This document shows, piece after piece, positions 16,996-25,011 of a DNA stretch of 36,239 nt. The position numbers were made by a program, and so were the translations under genes. Below the pieces are notes generated by a model. It searched no databases. It was not told the DNA's origin and saw only the letters and a list, made by a program, of their open reading frames with translations. Every line of letters starts with the position of its first letter. Within the stretch, counting starts at the first letter, position 1. The stretch lies in contig QNBE01000008.1 in NCBI GenBank assembly GCA_003645615.1, positions 1-36,239 of the forward strand, written 5' to 3'. This stretch comes from Caldifarciminota bacterium (GTDB taxonomy: Bacteria; Hydrothermota; Tepidihabitantia; B36-G15).

Positions 16996-17103
16996 ATGGC
17001 TGCAGGATGGATATGGCTGACCAACGATGATGAGGGATTATATTGCAGATTTGGTAACTGTCAAGAGGTGGGTTTCAAATATGGTAATGAAAGAGATCGG
17101 TAG
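16996..17103 (+). CDS. Possible leaderless 35-codon leader ORF ahead of the repressor gene
   Basis: The ATG at 16996 follows the -10 box by five bases, the same geometry as the other leaderless starts in this window. The frame encodes 35 residues (MAAGWIWLTNDDEG start, tryptophans at 5 and 7, cysteines at 17 and 22) and ends with TAG at 17101-17103, 20 bp inside the repressor gene. It may be a regulatory leader peptide whose translation affects initiation at 17081, or simply non-coding leader. I recognise no family. Confidence 0.35.
   Translation: MAAGWIWLTNDDEGLYCRFGNCQEVGFKYGNERDR
17037..17064 (-). promoter_or_regulatory. sigma70 consensus promoter facing the HTH/small-protein operon
   Basis: On the minus strand TTGACA (17064-17059), 16 bp, TATAAT (17042-17037), a perfect consensus. 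The start of transcription near 17030 points at the rightward promoter, whose own start is near 16997, so the two transcripts overlap by about 34 nt head-on. This face-to-face layout is known from the P2 and 186 phage switches. Confidence 0.78.
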
Positions 17104-17716
17104 GAGGATAAAGCAGATCCGGATCGCCTTGGGCCTGACCCAGGCGGAGTTCGGCTCAAAAGTAGGACTTTCAGCGGGAACGTTAAGTGGGATCGAACAG
17201 GGAAAACGTGGGGTGAAGAAGGGGGTGGGGGTTGAGGCCTTGAAGAGAATCGCTCAAGTCTATGGGGTTGATCTCAACTGGCTCATAACCGGTCGGGGAC
17301 AATCTGAGATCGTGGGAGAGGCAAAGGGCCGTTATCAAACCAGAATCAAAATCCGACCGATACCACTCATATCACACCTCCCCCCTACCTATCCTAAGTT
17401 TGATGAGCTGATCGTTGACTATCTCTATCTGCCCGGGGTCGATCCCAACTGTTTTGCCCTCAAGGTCTGGGATCAGAGCATGAGCCCGGAGCTGAATCCC
17501 GATGATATCATCATCGTCAATCCACGGCGCAGATCGCTGAGATCGGGAGAGATCGGCCTCTTTCGAGTCGGTGGCGATCTTCTGCTCCGCTATTATTATA
17601 CCCAGAAAGATTTGATATTCCTCCGCCCCCGAAACCTGAAATACCCTCCTCTTCTCGTTAATAAGAGGGAGTTCACCGTTCTGGGGAGGGTGATAGTTAA
17701 GATCGTTTCTCTTTGA
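17081..17716 (+). CDS. XRE-S24 type repressor (CI/LexA-like) lacking the catalytic lysine
   Basis: With the ATG at 17081 (preceded by AGAGGTGGG) the product is 211 aa: an XRE helix-turn-helix at about 3-68 (LGLTQAEFGSKVGL ... LSGIEQGKRG ... VYGVDLNWLITG), a hinge, and an S24/LexA-like C-terminal domain from about 105. The S24 nucleophile is Ser133 in DQSMSP, followed by DDIIIVNP and SGEIGLFRVG. At the position of the catalytic Lys (37 residues on, as between Ser119 and Lys156 of E. coli LexA) there is Arg170. The hinge reads PLISHLPPTY with no Ala-Gly or Cys-Gly cleavage pair. It should bind DNA as a dimer but probably not self-cleave. The gene end overlaps the convergent activase gene by 20 bp. 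An ATG at 17027 is an alternative start. Confidence 0.85.
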   Translation: MVMKEIGRRIKQIRIALGLTQAEFGSKVGLSAGTLSGIEQGKRGVKKGVGVEALKRIAQVYGVDLNWLITGRGQSEIVGEAKGRYQTRIKIRPIPLISHLPPTYPKFDELIVDYLYLPGVDPNCFALKVWDQSMSPELNPDDIIIVNPRRRSLRSGEIGLFRVGGDLLLRYYYTQKDLIFLRPRNLKYPPLLVNKREFTVLGRVIVKIVSL

Positions 17717-20700
17717 TCTTGCTAACAAATGCCTGGAATCGAATCCGGTCGGTCGGATGGTGGAGGCCATCATAAGCGATGGAGAGGATCGGCCGTTGAT
17801 ACTTCTCCTTCACCCCCTTTAATAGGATCGAGACGATATTACCCGGCATACAGGTGAAGGGCATGACATTGATAATACCATCACAGCCTTCCTCTAAGAA
17901 ATCGATCGCCTTACCTACGCTCAGGATCGCCTCACCCTCAAAGGTGTCGTGGAGATAAGGTTCGGCCAATCTCAGGATCGTCTCTGTGGTCGGCTCTGGG
18001 GGTAGACCGGCAAGACGGTAGAGGCGATGAGCAATCAACCCCATCGCCTTATCCAGGAGCAGGGTCTCAAAAAATCTGCGGTATTCACGGTTACTACGAC
18101 AGGTCCGTTTTCGGGTGAAGTTGAGATAGAAGAACCATTCTCCAATTGGTGGCAGCCTCACCTCAACCCCCTCAGCTTCAAGTCTGGAGATGAGTCTCTG
18201 GTTGGAGAAGGGGTGAGAACGGACAAATATCTCTCCCACCACCCCAACCCTGGGGACCTCCCGATCAATCCGTTCGATATGGTCAAAGGCCGCTCCGGCT
18301 GCTTGGATTAGATCGTGGATCCCACCCCCTCGTTTCACTCTCTGGATTATTTTGGTAAGATACTCCTGATAGATCCTATCGGCAGAACCTTTCTTCTTTT
18401 CATAGGGGACAATTCTCATCCTTAAAGCGGTAAGGATATCGACCCCGATCAACCCCTCCCAGCAGATCTTGATGAACTTCCGACCCAAACCTTTCAGATC
18501 GTCATAGAGAGAACGACCCTGATTGGGCGAATAGATTGGGATCTCCCGATAACCGAGATGATCGAGGACGATCCGGTGGAGCTTATAATACTGTCCAAAC
18601 CTGCAAGGGCCGGTCCCCGAGGCCATAAAGAAAGCGGCCCGTTTGGGATCAAAGTCTTTTCTTCTTGTCGTCTTGATCATATCACCGATCGTCACCTGAG
18701 CGGGAAGACACTCCTTACCCGAGGTATATGGTCGGGCAAGCTCTAAGCTCTCCTCATCCGACTCCTCCATCACCCTGGCCTCTACCCCACAGTTCTGGAG
18801 CGCTGCGGCCAGGATCAGGGCATGGTCGCACATCCTCGGGATATAGATGATCGGCCCTCTCTTTATCGGTTTCGGCTCGCCCAACCTCCGCCACCTCCCA
18901 CGTCGTGAAGACCCCTTGATACTATCCAGGAAGGCCTCACATCTGGTCGTCATCCCAGCATCACCGGAGTGTTCATCGAGCTCCAGAATGAGATGGACCT
19001 TCTCACCCATCAACTCCTGGAAATAACGGATCAGGAAGGAATCCGGACCACAGGCAAAATTGGACAGATAGACCCCGTAGTAGTTCTCATTTTGAGTGAT
19101 GACCTGAGCTGCGGCCAGTAGTTTCTGACCGTAATACCAGTACATATTACGCCAGTCATCACCCAGGTGGTCCACTGGAAGGGGGAGGAAGTCGATCGGA
19201 ATCGGGAGGACCCCCAGCTCCAAAAACTTCTGGGGGAGATTGAGGTTGACCTCAAGGTCATAGCCATTGTAAGGACGGCTGACGATGACCATAACCGGTC
19301 CATCATAATTGGACAGGACCTCGCTCCCCCTCGCAACCATCCAGTCCTTAAACCCCTTATAGGTTTGCCATGCCTTACGAAAGGCTCGCCTCAACCGGCT
19401 GACCTTGATTCCCAACTGCTTGAGATAGGGCTTGAAACCGGCAATTACCCCCTCTTCCCCTCTTTCTAAATAGATCTCAGGGGCGATGATCTTCTCCTCG
19501 GGAATAATCCCTTTGAGATTGATCCGGGCGGTATAGGGGAGGGTCTGGGAGTAGGGGCAGAAGAAGCTCCGCTCAAAATCGGGATGCCCTTTGGGAAAGG
19601 TAATGATCGATGGGATGAAGATGAAATCGGGATTGGTGGTTGCAAGTTGGTGGATGTGGCCGAAGGCAACCTTGAGTGGAAAGCAGGTGTCAGCACCAGC
19701 AAGCTCTAACCCCCGATTGATCAGACTCCGATTGGTCCTCCCCGAAAGTTCAATCTTAAAGCCGAGCTCCTGGAAGAATGGGATCCAGAATGGTAGGAGC
19801 TCGATCATCCCCAAGGCATTGGGAATGCCGATCGTCTTGAACCCGGCTTTGGAGATGAGGGCCTGGATTCTCTCCTCCCTTTCCTTGAACAGGTTGGGAA
19901 GGCTTATCTCCCTTCGCCGCTTCTCATATCTTTCACACCGACCACCGTAATAGAACCTTTCCCCCTCCATCGCCACTTCCGAAATCTGGCAGTGGTTGGT
20001 GCAACCGGAGCACTCAAAGGTGCGGGACTGGTAGGGGAGATCGATGACCTCAAAACCGCGGAATTTCGATCGTCTGACCCCGGCCTCCCTTACCAGAATC
20101 GCCACTCCGATGGCCCCGATCACATCGCAGTTCGGTGGCACCCGGACCTCCTTCTTCAGAACGGCCTCGAATGCGGCAACCACTGATGGGTTGAGTGCCA
20201 CCCCACCCTGGAGGAAGATCCGCTCCCCAATCCGTTTGTCAACGACAACCCGATTGAGATAATTGCGGGCAATCGAATAGGCAAGCCCGGCCAGGAGATC
20301 ATTCCGTTTCACCCCCAGGGCCTGGTGATGGATCACCTCCGAGGCCATGAAGACGGTGCACCGATCGCCAAGATCCGGTGGTGATTTCGACTGGAGCGCA
20401 TACTTCCCGAACTCCTCGATCCTTACCCCTAAGATCTCGGCCTGCTCCTCCAGAAACGATCCGGTCCCCGCAGCACAGATCTTGTTCATAGCGAAGTCAA
20501 TCACCTTCCCCTTATCTAAGGCGATGAACTTGGAGTCCTGGCCTCCAATCTCGAAGATGGTATCAACCGCAGGATCGAAGGCAAGGGCGCCACGGGCATG
20601 GGCGGTGATCTCATTCTTGATCAGATCCGCCCCGACAAAAGAGCCGATGAGATACCGACCGGATCCGGTTACCCCAACCCCATCGATCGGTATCGTACCC

Positions 20701-21707
20701 AGCCTCTCCCTCATCTTCTTAAGACCGATCCTGACCGCCTGGATGGGATTTCCCGCGGTGGGCAGGTAGATCCGATCGATGAGATTGTTATATTCATCGA
20801 TGAGGGCAAGATTGGTACTTACCGAACCGACATCAATCCCGAGATATCGATATTTCCCCAGCTTTTTCTTTCTTATCCTAAGCCGCGGTCTTGGTCCTCG
20901 CCCATTGAGCGGAGGGAGGGAGATAATCGATACCTTCGGTTCGATCTCACCCGGAGGTCTGAGGAGTCCGTGGTCCAAGGCATACCTTCCAACCCCGATT
21001 GCTCCGATCACAGCATGATAATCCGGGACGATGAGCTCTTCAATACCGAAGGTATCCGATAGGGCCCTTACCATCCCCTGATTGGCGGCAACACCACCAA
21101 CAAAGGCAACCGGTGGGATTATCTTCCGACCCTGGACGATGAGACTTTTGAAGTTACGGGCTAAGGCGAAACAGAGTCCGGCAACGATCTCCTCTTTCGG
21201 AATGCCGATCTGCTGGAGGTGGATCATATCGCTCTTGGCAAAGACCGAACACCTTCCCGCAATCCGGGCTGGATTTTCTGCCGTCAAGGCGATCTGGCCC
21301 AATTCTTCAACCCTGAGATCGAGCCGGTGGGCCTGTTGTTCTAAGAAGATGCCAGAGCCAGCCGCACAGATGGTATTGATGGCAAAGTCGGTTATATCAC
21401 CCTTATCGTTGAGGATAATAAGTTTGGAGTCCTCACCACCAATCTCGATGATACTCCTCATCCCGGGATAGAGCCTGGACACTCCATATCCGGTGGCGAT
21501 GATCTCATTGATATAATAGCCCATCTTCTGATTGCCACCCGATCCGGTGAGGGCGAGGAAATCGGGCTGGAAGCGGACCAGCCAATTCTTCAGGATCGAG
21601 GTCGGTCCCCCTCGATGGGGTTGATAACCAACTTCGGCAAGTTCACCATCCTCAAAGTAGGCAAACTTGATCGCCACTGAACCGATATCGACCCCTAAGA
21701 GCCTCAT
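17697..21707 (-). CDS. Giant BadF/BadG/BcrA/BcrD-type CoA-dehydratase activase with DUF2229 and HgdB-like regions
   Basis: The 1336-aa protein has two ASKHA ATPase domains of the 2-hydroxyacyl-CoA dehydratase activase family: one at about 1-250 (LGVDIGSVAIK, CAAGSGIFLEQQ near 113, GRCSVF) and one at about 285-545 (GIDVGSVSTN, CAAGTGSFLEEQ near 413, GDRCTVF). The Cys in each CAAG motif normally bridges a [4Fe-4S] cluster between subunits. A Cys-rich patch follows (ECSGCTNHC near 565, GGRCERY), then a DUF2229-like region (FPLKVAFGH, SRPYNGYDLEVNL) and a C-terminal HgdB-like region with YTSGKECLP and GPCRFGQY. Such long proteins are widespread in anaerobes; their own substrate is unknown. No separate dehydratase alpha/beta genes are nearby. 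Its ATG overlaps the stop of the cyclase gene (ATGA). Length is slightly shorter than the roughly 1400 aa often seen. Confidence 0.88.
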   Translation of the reverse strand: MRLLGVDIGSVAIKFAYFEDGELAEVGYQPHRGGPTSILKNWLVRFQPDFLALTGSGGNQKMGYYINEIIATGYGVSRLYPGMRSIIEIGGEDSKLIILNDKGDITDFAINTICAAGSGIFLEQQAHRLDLRVEELGQIALTAENPARIAGRCSVFAKSDMIHLQQIGIPKEEIVAGLCFALARNFKSLIVQGRKIIPPVAFVGGVAANQGMVRALSDTFGIEELIVPDYHAVIGAIGVGRYALDHGLLRPPGEIEPKVSIISLPPLNGRGPRPRLRIRKKKLGKYRYLGIDVGSVSTNLALIDEYNNLIDRIYLPTAGNPIQAVRIGLKKMRERLGTIPIDGVGVTGSGRYLIGSFVGADLIKNEITAHARGALAFDPAVDTIFEIGGQDSKFIALDKGKVIDFAMNKICAAGTGSFLEEQAEILGVRIEEFGKYALQSKSPPDLGDRCTVFMASEVIHHQALGVKRNDLLAGLAYSIARNYLNRVVVDKRIGERIFLQGGVALNPSVVAAFEAVLKKEVRVPPNCDVIGAIGVAILVREAGVRRSKFRGFEVIDLPYQSRTFECSGCTNHCQISEVAMEGERFYYGGRCERYEKRRREISLPNLFKEREERIQALISKAGFKTIGIPNALGMIELLPFWIPFFQELGFKIELSGRTNRSLINRGLELAGADTCFPLKVAFGHIHQLATTNPDFIFIPSIITFPKGHPDFERSFFCPYSQTLPYTARINLKGIIPEEKIIAPEIYLERGEEGVIAGFKPYLKQLGIKVSRLRRAFRKAWQTYKGFKDWMVARGSEVLSNYDGPVMVIVSRPYNGYDLEVNLNLPQKFLELGVLPIPIDFLPLPVDHLGDDWRNMYWYYGQKLLAAAQVITQNENYYGVYLSNFACGPDSFLIRYFQELMGEKVHLILELDEHSGDAGMTTRCEAFLDSIKGSSRRGRWRRLGEPKPIKRGPIIYIPRMCDHALILAAALQNCGVEARVMEESDEESLELARPYTSGKECLPAQVTIGDMIKTTRRKDFDPKRAAFFMASGTGPCRFGQYYKLHRIVLDHLGYREIPIYSPNQGRSLYDDLKGLGRKFIKICWEGLIGVDILTALRMRIVPYEKKKGSADRIYQEYLTKIIQRVKRGGGIHDLIQAAGAAFDHIERIDREVPRVGVVGEIFVRSHPFSNQRLISRLEAEGVEVRLPPIGEWFFYLNFTRKRTCRSNREYRRFFETLLLDKAMGLIAHRLYRLAGLPPEPTTETILRLAEPYLHDTFEGEAILSVGKAIDFLEEGCDGIINVMPFTCMPGNIVSILLKGVKEKYQRPILSIAYDGLHHPTDRIRFQAFVSKIKEKRS

Positions 21708-23071
21708 CCCACCACCCGGAAGATCTTAACCGGTTCCCGTTTTCCCTTTACCTGGACCGGTGGTAAGGGCTGGCAGGAGAAATGATCCTTGATCTCCTGG
21801 TAGACCGGTTCGGAGATAATAATCTCACCGCCTTTGGCGATGCTCTCAAGCCTCTGGGCCAGGTTGACCGAATCCCCAACCACGGTGTAGTCCATCCGTT
21901 GTTTGGAGCCGATATTACCAACCACGGCCTCACCGAAGTTGATGCCGATCCCCACCCTTATCTTGATCTCCCGATTCCGATTCAACTCCTCGATCCTGCG
22001 CTGGATATCGATAGCGGTTTTCACTCCCCGGATGACATCATCCTCATAGCTGATCGGGGCACCGAAAACGGCCATGATCGCATCGCCCATGAACTTATCC
22101 AAGGTTCCAAGATTATCGAAGACCGCCCCCACCATTACGGTGAGATAGTCATTGAGAAGGGATACCACACTCTCTGGTTCAAGCCTCTCAGCAAGAGGGG
22201 TAAAACCGCGGATATCGGCAAAGAGGACGGTCACCCGTCTCCGTTCCCCTTTTAGTGATCGGAGATAGCGCTCGGGATCCTTGAAGATCTCCTCGGCAAC
22301 CTGATGGGAGACATATCTTCGGAAGGCATCTTTGATCAGCTCCTTCTCCTTGAGTGAAGATGCCATCCGGTTAAAGGCCCGGGTCAGATCGCCAAGCTCA
22401 TCCCGGCTGGTAAGCGGGATCCGGTAGTCGAGGTTTCCTTTCCCGATCTCTTCCGCCCCCTTGGTCAGCTCCTTAATCGGACGGGTCATAAAGTGGGAGA
22501 GGAGATGGGCACCCAGGAGTCCAAAAGAGAGCGCGATCAGGGAGAAACCGAGGATGATGAGCTGGAGGTTTCGGATCGCAAGATCGATCCCACTCTTGGA
22601 GATACCAAGATGGGCAGCACCTATCTTCACCAGCCTCTCCCCCCTTCTCGTCCTTAACTTGCTGGTGATCGGGATCGAGAAGTCATAGACCTCCTCACCC
22701 CGATAGTGTCCCAGGGTTGCCGCCAGGCTATCCCCTTCGGTGGCAAATGGGAGGATCTTTTTGAGCCCCTTATTAAGATAGCCGATATCGTTTGCTCCCC
22801 GGATGATCTGATTCCGATCCACAATCAGGGCATAGGTGATCCCTTCCATCTGGGTGGCATCCTTGCAGAAGCTCACCAGGTAGAGGTCGTCCTCGGTTGC
22901 TAAGGCATCCTCGGCATTGGCGGCAAGACCCATAACTAAGGAAGCCCCCTTCGACTTCATCTCCCTCAAAAGGATCGACCTCATCCGGGTAGAGATGAGG
23001 AGGGTGAGGGCGATCATCAGGATGATGAAGAGTCCGGAGATCAGTAGACTGAATTTGGTCCTGATCTTCAT
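21704..23071 (-). CDS. Membrane-bound class III adenylate/guanylate cyclase (sensor-HAMP-cyclase)
   Basis: The 455-aa protein has a transmembrane helix at about 8-28, an extracytoplasmic sensor region to about 170, a second helix at about 170-192, a HAMP domain (MTRPIKELTKGAEEIGKG, about 193-245) and a cyclase domain (about 270-450). The two metal Asp residues are in FADIRGFT (near 280) and MGDAIMAVFG (near 327). The purine-specifying Lys and Asp are in LDKFMGD and DYTVVGDSVNLA, favouring ATP, and the transition-state Asn and Arg are in VNLAQRLE. It should make cAMP in response to a periplasmic signal. It overlaps lptD upstream and the activase downstream, each by ATGA. No CRP-type effector is in the window. 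Confidence 0.93.
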   Translation of the reverse strand: MKIRTKFSLLISGLFIILMIALTLLISTRMRSILLREMKSKGASLVMGLAANAEDALATEDDLYLVSFCKDATQMEGITYALIVDRNQIIRGANDIGYLNKGLKKILPFATEGDSLAATLGHYRGEEVYDFSIPITSKLRTRRGERLVKIGAAHLGISKSGIDLAIRNLQLIILGFSLIALSFGLLGAHLLSHFMTRPIKELTKGAEEIGKGNLDYRIPLTSRDELGDLTRAFNRMASSLKEKELIKDAFRRYVSHQVAEEIFKDPERYLRSLKGERRRVTVLFADIRGFTPLAERLEPESVVSLLNDYLTVMVGAVFDNLGTLDKFMGDAIMAVFGAPISYEDDVIRGVKTAIDIQRRIEELNRNREIKIRVGIGINFGEAVVGNIGSKQRMDYTVVGDSVNLAQRLESIAKGGEIIISEPVYQEIKDHFSCQPLPPVQVKGKREPVKIFRVVG

Positions 23072-25011
23072 TCGGGCAGAATCCCCAAGAGGCCTTTACC
23101 GAACTCAACCTCGGGAATCTTCTTGATCCGGAGCTTGAAGTCGTAGCGCCAGAGCCCGCCCAGATTAGAGTAGTTGAAGAGGAACTCCCAGCAGTGAAGA
23201 TCCTTGGTGAGGGAGGCGGAATACTCGACAATCGTGCCGAGATTGAAGTCATAACGGCTCGAGAGGGTAAGGTCGATACCAAGAAATCGGGCCGGGGTGA
23301 AACTGGACCAGAGCTGATGGGAGAGGTCGGAATAGGTATGGCCCAAGGTGAGGGTGAAGAGGATGGTGGCAAGGCGGACCTCCTCGCTAAACGATCGGGT
23401 GATCTGAAGGGTATAAGGGTTGATAATGAAACTGCTTGAAAGACCGATGTTCTTATTGGGGTTTGATGATAGGGTTATCGGGATCTCGGTAAGAGAATCG
23501 TTGAGAAGGTTGTAACCCACTCTCCCCCTCAGATTGAAGAGGGGGATCCGCCCGTTTTGATACTTGGTCTCAAAGTAGTTGTCAACCTGGAAGAAGATCT
23601 GGCTCTGCTTGGTGAAACCTCCAACACCGCAGGAGATCAGAACCGGGGGGTTGGTTACCTCGGGTGAATAGCGGTAACCGAGTTTGGGCACTACCCGATG
23701 GAGGAGACCATCGAGGCCGAAGAGGCTGAGCGGGAAGAGCCGGTAGAGGGTGGTGGAGAGCTCGTGACTGGTGGTGTAGCCGAAACGGGAAGGAAATTGG
23801 TTACCCGATGTATCCCGATCAAAGACCGCATAGTCAAGATTGATACCGGGATGGTAAGTGAGGAAGCCGAGTGGTACTGTGGTCGAAAATGGACTCACCA
23901 GGTTGGCAACACTACCGGTTGTGTCACCCCGCCGCTCCCGTTTGAAGGAGAAGGAGGGGGTAGTGGTGACATTGAGGAGATTGAAGGTTGGGAAGGCGAG
24001 ATGGTAGTGGGGGATGTGGTCGGTGGTGGTCATCCGATCATAATCAACCCGTCGATCCAAGGATAGGGTATTCTGGGTATGGAGGATCTCCCGGCTGATG
24101 GTAAGGTGGGAGTATAGTTCCCTTTTGAGCAGGAGCGGTTTCTCCTCGGCATACTCCTGGATATAGGTCTCATCACTCTGATAATCGATCTGGGCAAGGA
24201 GTTGAGACTTGAAGAGGAAGCGGTCTGATCGATTATAGCCATTGATGCTGTAACGCTTACTTCTCGTATCGGTCTCATGGATATAGCTCAGATCCCAATT
24301 GCCGACCGAGAAAGGAGGGAGACGGTAGATGAGATTGAGTCTGGGCCTGACCCCTTTCTTCCTCATGATATCGGTGGTGAAGGTGGCATCGGCATAATCG
24401 TTTATTACCAAGTAGTAGGAGAAATCTTTGATATATTCACCCTCGGTCTTGGAACGGCCGGCCCGGAAAGGGAGTAGGCCAGACTTTCTCTTTTTGCTGA
24501 TCGGGACAAACCAGAAGGGGGCGGCCAAGGTGGGAAGGAATCGGACCATGAGGATGACCGGTTCCCCCACCGCAATATCATCGAGATATACCTTCATCCT
24601 GGGGGCATAGAAGTAGTAGTGGGGGGGATCATGATCACAGGTGGTATAGCGACCGTTCTTGACATTGAACTGGTGTTTCCCCACCAGCCAGATCTCATCC
24701 CCATAAAGATAGCCCTTCTCTACTGTGGCCCGTCCCTTTTCGATCATACCGGTATGGGTATCGGTATTATAACGGCAGGTCCCACCAACCAAGGACTCTC
24801 CTTCCTGAACAATGGTCGACCGGGGGAAGGAAATCAGGAGATTCTGATTGAGATAGTATCGGCAGGTGTCGGCATAGAGGTTGAGATCGCCATAGCTAAT
24901 CTGAGCACTGTCAATCAGGGTGATGGTGCTATCCTTAAAGTTGTAGATGATCTTTTGGGCCCGGTATCGGATCATGGTCGTGTCCGCAAGAAACAAGAGC
25001 AGAAGGAACAT
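23068..25011 (-). CDS. lptD: LptD-like LPS-assembly outer membrane protein (OstA)
   Basis: The 647-aa protein has a short signal, an OstA/LptA-like beta-jellyroll at about 14-110 with repeated strand motifs (YRAQKIIYNFKDSTITL, SYGDLNLYADTCRYY, GGTCRYN ... GYLYGDEIW), then the LptD barrel with its landmarks PFWFVPISKKRKSGLLPF and YIKDFSYYLVINDYADAT, and many alternating aromatic strands to the C-terminus. LptD inserts LPS in the outer leaflet of the outer membrane; E. coli LptD is 784 aa, so this is a compact version. Four cysteines are visible near the N-terminus and plug, but the E. coli disulfide pattern is not obvious. The ATG follows directly after the stop of the AAA gene (TAGATG). It sits in an unusual operon with deoB, cdd and a cyclase. 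Confidence 0.87.
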   Translation of the reverse strand: MFLLLLFLADTTMIRYRAQKIIYNFKDSTITLIDSAQISYGDLNLYADTCRYYLNQNLLISFPRSTIVQEGESLVGGTCRYNTDTHTGMIEKGRATVEKGYLYGDEIWLVGKHQFNVKNGRYTTCDHDPPHYYFYAPRMKVYLDDIAVGEPVILMVRFLPTLAAPFWFVPISKKRKSGLLPFRAGRSKTEGEYIKDFSYYLVINDYADATFTTDIMRKKGVRPRLNLIYRLPPFSVGNWDLSYIHETDTRSKRYSINGYNRSDRFLFKSQLLAQIDYQSDETYIQEYAEEKPLLLKRELYSHLTISREILHTQNTLSLDRRVDYDRMTTTDHIPHYHLAFPTFNLLNVTTTPSFSFKRERRGDTTGSVANLVSPFSTTVPLGFLTYHPGINLDYAVFDRDTSGNQFPSRFGYTTSHELSTTLYRLFPLSLFGLDGLLHRVVPKLGYRYSPEVTNPPVLISCGVGGFTKQSQIFFQVDNYFETKYQNGRIPLFNLRGRVGYNLLNDSLTEIPITLSSNPNKNIGLSSSFIINPYTLQITRSFSEEVRLATILFTLTLGHTYSDLSHQLWSSFTPARFLGIDLTLSSRYDFNLGTIVEYSASLTKDLHCWEFLFNYSNLGGLWRYDFKLRIKKIPEVEFGKGLLGILPE

